Source of the DNA: Bacteroidales bacterium
GTDB lineage: Bacteria; Bacteroidota; Bacteroidia; Bacteroidales; Bacteroidaceae
DNA: 6,794 nucleotides
Direction: 5' to 3'
Assembly: GCA_030523385.1 (NCBI GenBank)
Contig: JAUNIV010000130.1
Span: forward strand, 1-6,794
Shown here: in pieces, positions 1 through 4,906 of the stretch
How positions within the stretch are numbered: position 1 is the first letter of the stretch
Layout of the letters: each line of letters begins with the position of its first letter
The notes under the pieces: generated by a model
What the model was told of the DNA's origin: nothing
What the model saw: the letters and a program-made list of their open reading frames with translations, nothing else
Database searches by the model: none
Made by a program: the position numbers and the translations under genes

Positions 1-9
1 TCCTCTCCT
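1..9 (-). promoter_or_regulatory. Possible ribosome binding site for a gene beyond the left edge
   Basis: On the minus strand the window ends in AGGAGAGGA, a purine-rich stretch resembling a Shine-Dalgarno sequence. It lies about 28 nt beyond the stop of the 34-residue ORF. This suggests another minus-strand gene starting just outside the window, probably co-transcribed with the microprotein. The start codon itself is not visible, so this is inference from one motif. Confidence 0.4.
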
Positions 10-37
10 GATCTTTTTTATTTAATACAAAGAATAT

Positions 38-142
38 TTATAGGTTTTCTAACCATTTCTTCCCTGGCTTGGTATATAACCAAATCAAGAAAGCACCTGC
101 TATAGCCAAGCCCACAGTAAATATTGCACCTAGCATATTCAT
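38..142 (-). CDS. 34-residue single-pass membrane microprotein
   Basis: This short frame begins MNMLGAIFTVGLAIAG, continues through a hydrophobic stretch (about residues 4-22) that can span a membrane once, and ends in a basic, tryptophan-containing tail (YTKPGKKWLENL, residues 23-34), then TAA. The positive tail suggests an N-out/C-in orientation. The start is supported by a strong Shine-Dalgarno, AAGGGGG, 4 nt before the ATG, unusual next to the weak sites elsewhere in the window. A second ATG lies two codons in. I do not recognise the family. Microproteins of this shape often serve as accessory subunits of membrane enzymes or transporters (known in general, for example KdpF and CydX), but the sequence matches neither. 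The putative ribosome binding site at 1-9 suggests it leads an operon with a gene outside the window, its likely partner. A weak -7-like CACATTTG lies at 181-188. Confidence 0.7.
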   Translation of the reverse strand: MNMLGAIFTVGLAIAGAFLIWLYTKPGKKWLENL

Positions 143-146
143 AATT

Positions 147-153
147 CCCCCTT
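147..153 (-). promoter_or_regulatory. Strong Shine-Dalgarno of the microprotein gene
   Basis: Minus-strand AAGGGGG sits 4 nt upstream of the ATG at 142. It decides the start of this very short gene and is the main evidence that the frame is translated. Confidence 0.65.
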
Positions 154-260
154 ATTTTAATATCTCCAATACCAACGCAACAAATGTGAGTTGCGAAAGA
201 TTAAGGAAATTGCCATGTTTTTGCAATCATTAGTGATTTGACAAAAACAGTTTTCACCTA

Positions 261-2714
261 CTACAAACTCTTAGGCTTATAAATAGCATTCCACCACGAA
301 GCATCGTCTTGCAACCATTTGGCAAACCAGGCGAAGATGGTGTTCTGCCACAGGATGCGCTTGTCGTAATCCACAATGTGATGATCCTGATCTGACACGG
401 CCACAAAAGCAGTCTCACGTCCCAACAGCTTCAGAGCTGTGAACATCTGTATGCTCTCGCCCACGGGCACATTCACATCGGCATCGCCGTGAACAAACAA
501 CAGCGGCGTGTGTATCTTGTCGGCATTATACAGCGGACTTTGCTTCACAAACAAATCGGGATTGGCCCACGGATAACTGTTGGCCATAGATACTTCGCTG
601 TAAGAATAGCCCCAATAGCCTTCGCCCCAATAGCTGGTGTGGTCGCTGATGCCGGCATGTGACACGGCTGCAGCAAAGATGTCGGTCTGAGTCTGCAAAT
701 ATTGGGTCATGAAACCACCGTAAGAAGCACCGATGCAACCTATCTTCTTATCGTTGACAAAGGAGTGTTCGGTGCAGAAACGGCGTGTACCCTCGATGAT
801 GTCCTGTGCCACTCCATCGCCTGCGGTATTGACATGACGGGCCGAAAACTCCTGTCCAAAACCGGTGGCTCCGCTGGGTTCGATGACATAGACCACATAT
901 CCCAACGCCGCATAAGCATGATGCGGATAGCGGCTCTCAAAGTTACGGCTGGTGGGGCTGCATCCGCCATAATAGTTCACAATCATGGGATATTTCTTGG
1001 AAGCATCGAAATGGGGCGGCAGGTAGTAACGTCCACAAATGGTGTCGCCACGCGAATTGACGAAGTCCCATGCACGGCATTCGCCCAACTCCACATTTTC
1101 CAGTTTCTCGCGGCTCAGGTCTTCCTGCAAGGAAGACTTCAGGTTCTTGGTGTTCAGCAGATAAAGGCGGTCGGAATTGGATGCGCCCTGTCCGTACCAT
1201 GCCATGACGGGTGCCTGCGCCGCCAAAGAGAATGCGTTGACCAGGTCTTCGGCCGTCTCCAACTGCTGTATTTTGCCGGTGGCAGGATTCAGTCGGTACA
1301 GGCTGTAGAGGTCACGGTTTTCGGCGGTGAAATAAACCTGTCCGTCGGCTTTGCTCCATGACACAAGCTGCACGTTGGGATTGAAATCGCGGGTGAGCGG
1401 AGTTATCTGCCGGTCGGCTATGTTCATCAAATAGAGCTGGGTGTCTATCATGCTCGGTGTCTGTCCTTCGCGCACGTTCTTGCCGATACCATTCAGTGCT
1501 TCGGGCGAGCCGGAGAGCAATACCTTCTGTCCGTCGGGCGAGAAATGCGCACCGCTCAAGAATCCGTCTTTCTCTACCAACAACTCTGCCTGCAAGGTCT
1601 GTACGTCCAACCGGTAAATGGAATGCAAGGTAGTGGGCCGTTGGGTAAGCCGGCTTTCGCTGACCATCATCAGCACGTAGCGTCCGTCTTGCGAGATGTC
1701 CGAAGCCCATACATTGTGATAACCGTAGGTGAGCCGCTGCATCAGTCCCGTGGTCAAATCATATTTGGCCAGATAACTGCGGTTTCTCCATCCCGGCTGT
1801 CGGTCGTCCGGTTCCAGCACTTGGTAAATTTCCTTGCGTTCCTTAGGTCCTTCCTGCGTCAGGCTGTAGAGCAGATAATCTTCGGTAGGAGCAAAACGAA
1901 AATAACCGTCGGGCAACTGACGTGCGAGGATGGATTCAACGCCGGTGGCAGGTTCTACCGTCACCAGTTCGCGCCCGTCAACGCCCGCACGCGTATAATA
2001 ATAGCGGTTAGTGCGCGGCATCCATTGCAAACTTTCAGAGCGTTCGGCCAATACCTTTCCGGTAGCCAGTTCGGTCACCCGCGTGCATCCGGCCGTCTGT
2101 CCGCCCACTTTAGTCGTGCGATAATTCGTTATCAGGTATTTGCCGTCGGGCGAGAGACTCACACCGCCAAAGCGTGTGCCATGCAGCACATCGTCCAGCG
2201 TATAGATTCGCTTGCCGTCCTGACGAATCTGGAGGTTTCCTTCTTCCCCTTTAGTTTCAATGCTCACCTGGGGTGTTTCCTGTTTTCCGGCTTCCGAAAG
2301 ATACTTGATGACAAGTGTATGGGTGGCAGGATTCAGCGTAAGAGATGTTCCCTCGTGTTTTTTGCCATCTACATAGAGGTGGTAATTCTTCAGTCCATCC
2401 ACCTTGATGGTGGCCTCGGCGTAACGTGTATTTTCCACCGTGAATCCCAACAGGTGTAAAGCATAGCCGGCATCCGCACCGGGCAATGTGCCTATGGCCA
2501 CGGCTTCTGCCTGTTCCACCCCCTCCAGTGACAGAGGAGTATCCAGCAACTGTTCGGCCGTAAAGGCTTTTGAATTTACATCTACGCTATCTACACAGAA
2601 GGGTGCCTGCACGGGATAAGGGCCGGCATGACGGAAAGTTTTGACGTCAATCGTCTCGGCTCCTGCCATCATGGCCCAACAAAGGGCGCAGGAGAATAAA
2701 AAATGTTTTTTCAT
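261..2714 (-). CDS. Secreted S9-family serine peptidase (prolyl oligopeptidase/DPP IV-like)
   Basis: An 817-residue exported serine peptidase, expected in the periplasm or at the outer surface. S9 enzymes cleave short peptides, often after proline; the exact specificity is not readable here. Residues 1-19 (MKKHFLFSCALCWAMMAGA) form a signal peptide with likely cleavage before ETID. About residues 20-165 are an extra N-terminal beta-rich region with a PEGA-like stretch (YHLYVDGKK, about 111-119). A beta-propeller follows (about 170-540, repeated SPDG blades), then the alpha/beta-hydrolase domain. The triad is visible: nucleophile Ser664 in GASYGG, Asp746 in HGDADVNVP, His778 in DQDHHI. I see no DW-x-EEE-like motif typical of true DPP IV, so aminopeptidase or oligopeptidase activity is equally possible. 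A longer frame starts at 2828, but I chose the Met at 2714 because it opens a signal peptide and a good promoter places the transcript start downstream of 2828. Two tandem TAG codons end the gene. Family sure, substrate not. Confidence 0.93.
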   Translation of the reverse strand: MKKHFLFSCALCWAMMAGAETIDVKTFRHAGPYPVQAPFCVDSVDVNSKAFTAEQLLDTPLSLEGVEQAEAVAIGTLPGADAGYALHLLGFTVENTRYAEATIKVDGLKNYHLYVDGKKHEGTSLTLNPATHTLVIKYLSEAGKQETPQVSIETKGEEGNLQIRQDGKRIYTLDDVLHGTRFGGVSLSPDGKYLITNYRTTKVGGQTAGCTRVTELATGKVLAERSESLQWMPRTNRYYYTRAGVDGRELVTVEPATGVESILARQLPDGYFRFAPTEDYLLYSLTQEGPKERKEIYQVLEPDDRQPGWRNRSYLAKYDLTTGLMQRLTYGYHNVWASDISQDGRYVLMMVSESRLTQRPTTLHSIYRLDVQTLQAELLVEKDGFLSGAHFSPDGQKVLLSGSPEALNGIGKNVREGQTPSMIDTQLYLMNIADRQITPLTRDFNPNVQLVSWSKADGQVYFTAENRDLYSLYRLNPATGKIQQLETAEDLVNAFSLAAQAPVMAWYGQGASNSDRLYLLNTKNLKSSLQEDLSREKLENVELGECRAWDFVNSRGDTICGRYYLPPHFDASKKYPMIVNYYGGCSPTSRNFESRYPHHAYAALGYVVYVIEPSGATGFGQEFSARHVNTAGDGVAQDIIEGTRRFCTEHSFVNDKKIGCIGASYGGFMTQYLQTQTDIFAAAVSHAGISDHTSYWGEGYWGYSYSEVSMANSYPWANPDLFVKQSPLYNADKIHTPLLFVHGDADVNVPVGESIQMFTALKLLGRETAFVAVSDQDHHIVDYDKRILWQNTIFAWFAKWLQDDASWWNAIYKPKSL

Positions 2715-2745
2715 ATCGGTTATATGTATTGATTTTATCTGGAAG

Positions 2746-2776
2746 CAAAGGTAATCATTTCGCGGAAGAAAGCGAA
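2746..2776 (-). promoter_or_regulatory. Bacteroides-type promoter of the S9 peptidase gene
   Basis: On the minus strand TACCTTTG (2746-2753) matches the Bacteroides -7 consensus TAnnTTTG exactly. TTCG (2773-2776), one base off the -33 TTTG, stands 19 nt upstream, the expected spacing. Transcription would start near 2739, giving a leader of about 25 nt to the ATG at 2714. This excludes translation of the 38-codon upstream extension from this promoter. Confidence 0.65.
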
Positions 2777-2792
2777 TATTCAGTCTGCGGAA

Positions 2793-2818
2793 ATGTTCTT
2801 TTTTATATTTTAGAACAT
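2793..2818. repeat. 7-bp perfect dyad upstream of the peptidase promoter
   Basis: ATGTTCT (2793-2799) and AGAACAT (2812-2818) form a perfect inverted repeat around 12 A/T-only bases. It lies 16 bp upstream of the peptidase -33 element and between that promoter and the inverted-repeat segment. It could be an operator for a dimeric regulator, or a hairpin in a transcript reading leftward out of the segment. No T-run follows in either direction, so a classic terminator is unlikely. Confidence 0.4.
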
Positions 2819-2850
2819 GAGAAGACATTATTTTTAAAACGGTCTTTCTA

Positions 2851-2866
2851 TTCGTAAGAGAAGTAT
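2851..2866. repeat. Left inverted repeat (IR-L) of the putative invertible promoter
   Basis: TTCGTAAGAGAAGTAT is the exact reverse complement of 3042-3057. Extended outward, there is one mismatch (2850 against 3058) and then four more paired bases (2846-2849 against 3059-3062), giving 20 of 21 positions. A match this long in a 511-base intergenic region is unlikely by chance and fits a site-specific recombinase site. Confidence 0.8.
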
Positions 2867-3023
2867 CGGGAGATTAAAACAAACACAACAGATTGATTTA
2901 CAATAAAATAATAAGTTTATTAATCTGACATTTAGTTAAGAACTGTTGAGCGAGTCAGTCTCCGGCCAATCGCATGACCTATTTTTTCATCCACCCGATG
3001 CACTTATTTTCAATAAATTGTTT

Positions 3024-3031
3024 TATCTTTG
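3024..3031 (+). promoter_or_regulatory. Promoter -7 box of the upxY-like operon, inside the invertible segment
   Basis: TATCTTTG matches the Bacteroides -7 consensus TAnnTTTG exactly and is the only such match on either strand within the segment. Transcription should start near 3037-3040, just before or at IR-R, leaving a leader of about 185-190 nt before the ATG at 3226. There is no convincing -33 TTTG: at 19-21 nt upstream the sequence reads around TGCACT. An activator or a relaxed -33 may be involved. Confidence 0.65.
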
Positions 3032-3041
3032 CCGTCGGTTA

Positions 3042-3057
3042 ATACTTCTCTTACGAA
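3042..3057. repeat. Right inverted repeat (IR-R) of the putative invertible promoter
   Basis: ATACTTCTCTTACGAA is the exact reverse complement of IR-L at 2851-2866. It lies about 11 bp downstream of the -7 box, so it would form the start of the operon's transcript. Next to it GAAGAGAAGAAAG continues a purine-rich run that partly mirrors the sequence outside IR-L. Confidence 0.8.
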
Positions 3058-3225
3058 GAGAAGAAAGAATCAAAGAGACTTGAAAGAGTCTGTTAATGCA
3101 TTGTTTTTATCTGATCAAAACACATAATTTATGGATGGGAAACGGGGCTTTTATGAGCCAAAACCGACCGGACAACGATTTCCGGGCAGAGACGCAGACC
3201 AAAACATAAATTAGATTGAGCGACG
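3058..3225 (+). other. Untranslated leader of the upxY-like operon
   Basis: This 168-nt stretch between IR-R and the first gene is the region where UpxY proteins are known to counter premature termination. Visible structure: a 5-bp hairpin AGACT/AGTCT (3076-3080, 3087-3091), a 4-bp GGCT/AGCC stem near 3147-3158, and a GC-rich 5-bp hairpin CCGGA/TCCGG (3168-3172, 3181-3185) with an 8-nt loop. None has a T-run, so none is a standard intrinsic terminator. Two overlapping short frames are present: 3131-3214 (27 codons, begins MDGKRGFYEP) and 3135-3209 (24 codons, begins MGNGAFMSQN). Neither has a clear Shine-Dalgarno, so I do not call them genes. Before the upxY-like ATG the sequence GATTGAGCGACG gives only a weak ribosome binding site. 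Confidence 0.55.
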
Positions 3226-4278
3226 ATGTCACTGTATAGTACAGGAACTCAAACTAATACTAAAAGAAGTAAACCAAGGAGTGGATTAGAAACTGTTTCT
3301 GACCCAGAATCAGAGGTTTGTGCCAATATCAAGGACGCAACTGCTTGGAGCTATCTTTTCATCCACCGTGCAAAAGTGGACTCGGTAAACAAGAAACTGA
3401 AAGAGCAATATCGCACTTTCATCCATAAAAGTATTGTCTATACGAAAGAGAACAGAAAAATCAAGAAAGACGAACAGCCCACCATATCCGGACTCCTTTT
3501 TGTGCAAGGAGACTGCCACGAAATCCAGAGATTCCTAAAAGAAAATTTCACCACCCTGCATTTGGTAAAAGATTGCAGCACCGGGCAAATTGCCACCATC
3601 CCGAACAGCGTAATGCAACCCTTCATGCAAATGTCTGAAATCAGCCTCAACCGCATCCGCTTCATGCCACACACCTTCGACTATTATGCCGAGGGAAATC
3701 CTTTAATCCGTATCACATCGGGCATATTGACCGGACTTGAAGGATACCGCATACGAATAGCGCGCGACAAATGTTTCGTCACATCCATAGGCGGAATGAC
3801 GGTAGCCATCGGGGGCATACACAAAGAAAGTTTTGAAAATCTGGACGAGTACGTCAAGCAAAGAAGAGAACTGCTGAAAAGAACCGGAGATACATTGCAA
3901 ACCACCTTTACACCCCTTCAAACGGAAATAGACAAATGTTTCTTTATTCCCCGTGATCAACTGGACGTAATGTCCATAGTGGGGAAACTCAGTCAGTGGC
4001 TTATCCGGATGAAGGCCGACATGACAGTGAAGAATTTCGACGAAGCGGTGGAAATAGGACTGTTCATGCTCGAAGAAACAGGAAGCAGATTCCGGCATAT
4101 ACACCATGACAAACGCATCGGAAACCTGGAAGACATCAGGACAATATGTGTGGAAACCGACAAGATTCTGCTCACGGTAATAAATAGCACCGATGTGTCT
4201 GTAGATCTAAAGGAAATTGTGGAAACAGGGCGGGAAGCAATCGCCATACGTTTTCCTTTCCTTCCCATAGAGATTTAG
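3226..4278 (+). CDS. upxY: UpxY-family (NusG-like) transcription antiterminator with an extra C-terminal domain
   Basis: A 350-residue NusG paralogue; upxY is the family name, x standing for the locus letter. UpxY proteins bind elongating RNA polymerase and prevent early termination in the leader of their own glycan operon. Residues 1-38 are polar and probably disordered. An NGN-like domain spans about 40-138, with AWSYLFIHRAK near its start and the family's PTISGLLFVQGD at 85-96. A KOW segment follows (about 160-195, IRITSGILTGLEGYRIRIAR). Ordinary UpxY proteins have roughly 170-190 residues. Here about 150 more follow, predicted mostly helical (about 235-340, with FIPRDQL, SQWLIRMK, FRHIHHDKR). 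I do not recognise that part. No in-frame Met lies between residues 1 and 130, so the start at 3226 is the only reasonable ATG. It is the first gene after the invertible promoter, and the transferase follows after 11 nt. NusG-type assignment fairly sure, C-terminal role unknown. Confidence 0.85.
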   Translation: MSLYSTGTQTNTKRSKPRSGLETVSDPESEVCANIKDATAWSYLFIHRAKVDSVNKKLKEQYRTFIHKSIVYTKENRKIKKDEQPTISGLLFVQGDCHEIQRFLKENFTTLHLVKDCSTGQIATIPNSVMQPFMQMSEISLNRIRFMPHTFDYYAEGNPLIRITSGILTGLEGYRIRIARDKCFVTSIGGMTVAIGGIHKESFENLDEYVKQRRELLKRTGDTLQTTFTPLQTEIDKCFFIPRDQLDVMSIVGKLSQWLIRMKADMTVKNFDEAVEIGLFMLEETGSRFRHIHHDKRIGNLEDIRTICVETDKILLTVINSTDVSVDLKEIVETGREAIAIRFPFLPIEI

Positions 4279-4289
4279 AAAACACGCCA

Positions 4290-4865
4290 ATGCTGAAACG
4301 GATTTTCGACATCGCGGTTTCATTCGTATTCATCTGCACCCTATTCCTTCCCCTATATATAATAATAGGTATAGCAGTCAAATTCACATCACAAGGGCCT
4401 GTCTTATTCAGGCAACAAAGACACGGAAAGGACGGACAAGTGTTCACCTGCCTGAAATTCCGGACAATGAAGATGAACAGCGAGGCAGACACCCTGCAGG
4501 CAACAGACAACGACCGGCGCGTTACGAGCATAGGCCATTTCCTAAGGAGAACGTCTTTGGACGAGCTGCCCCAGTTTATCAATGTACTGAAAGGAGACAT
4601 GTCGCTTATCGGACCCCGTCCGCACATGCTCTACCACACGCAGATGTATTCATCGCTTATCCCGGACTACATGCAAAGGCTTTCCGTGAAGCCGGGCATT
4701 ACAGGACTGGCACAGATACTGGGCTGCCGGGGCGAGACACCCGATGTGGCAGATATGGCCCGGAGGATAAGGCTCGACCTATGGTACATAGACCACCGCT
4801 CATTCCGGCTGGACTTGTACATCTTCTTCCGCACCTTGCGAGACTTCATGAGAATCGGAAGGTAA
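4290..4865 (+). CDS. Undecaprenyl-phosphate sugar-1-phosphate transferase (small PglC-like)
   Basis: A 191-residue bacterial sugar transferase (PF02397-type), the initiating enzyme of surface glycan assembly. It transfers a sugar-1-phosphate from a UDP-sugar to undecaprenyl phosphate on the inner membrane, releasing UMP. It has only the minimal catalytic form, without the extra membrane spans of WbaP/WcaJ. Residues 8-31 form the N-terminal membrane helix; Pro21 (FLPLY) sits where PglC-type helices break and re-enter. Signature motifs follow: KFRTMK (56-61), catalytic Asp91-Glu92 in TSLDELPQ, IGPRP (108-111 region), KPGITGLAQ (134-142) and LDLWYID (162-168). All key residues are intact. It begins 11 nt after the upxY-like stop with no clear Shine-Dalgarno, so translational coupling is likely. 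The sugar cannot be told from sequence. No further glycosyltransferase is seen in the window, so the rest of the glycan pathway must lie downstream or elsewhere. Confidence 0.93.
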   Translation: MLKRIFDIAVSFVFICTLFLPLYIIIGIAVKFTSQGPVLFRQQRHGKDGQVFTCLKFRTMKMNSEADTLQATDNDRRVTSIGHFLRRTSLDELPQFINVLKGDMSLIGPRPHMLYHTQMYSSLIPDYMQRLSVKPGITGLAQILGCRGETPDVADMARRIRLDLWYIDHRSFRLDLYIFFRTLRDFMRIGR

Positions 4866-4906
4866 AACATACAGACAGCAAGACAAACTATATAATAATT
4901 CATATT

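Larger units (their letters stand above)
2851..3057. other. Putative phase-variable invertible promoter segment
   Basis: The 16-bp inverted repeats enclose 175 bp (2867-3041). This segment carries one consensus -7 box near its right end and no open gene. Size, repeat length, promoter content and position just upstream of an upxY-like gene match the invertible promoters of Bacteroides surface-glycan loci (established for B. fragilis capsule operons, inverted by recombinases acting in trans). In the present orientation the promoter faces the plus-strand operon, so this is the ON form. The left half is A/T-rich and holds weak internal stems (AGATTAA 2871-2877 with TTAATCT 2920-2926); the right half is more mixed. 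No recombinase gene lies in the window. That inversion occurs is inferred; the repeats and promoter are seen directly. Confidence 0.78.

Noticed and set aside
209..227. Weak hairpin ATTGC/GCAAT followed on the minus strand by a T-rich stretch, a possible terminator of the peptidase gene
   Set aside because: The stem is only 5 bp with a 9-nt loop and the T-run is interrupted; too weak to call.
224..239. AATCA/TGATT near-palindrome downstream of the peptidase stop
   Set aside because: 5-bp A/T stem with no adjacent T-run; likely chance in A/T-rich DNA.
702..1361. Plus-strand open frame of 219 codons opposite the peptidase catalytic domain
   Set aside because: Antisense shadow of a conserved coding region; no start signal or recognisable protein features.
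1545..2459. Long plus-strand open frame of 304 codons opposite the peptidase gene
   Set aside because: It lies entirely within the well-supported peptidase gene on the other strand, has no domain resemblance, and is a shadow frame.
2715..2828. 38-codon N-terminal extension of the peptidase
   Set aside because: The predicted promoter starts transcription downstream of it, and the internal Met opens a clean signal peptide. Kept only as a possible alternative start if the invertible promoter flips.
2867..3041. A second, leftward promoter inside the invertible segment
   Set aside because: No CAAAnnTA (reverse -7) is present on the plus strand within the segment.
4781..4906. 42-codon N-terminal extension of the barrel protein overlapping the transferase gene
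   Set aside because: The Met at 4907 begins a typical signal peptide; the extension is out-of-frame transferase coding sequence.
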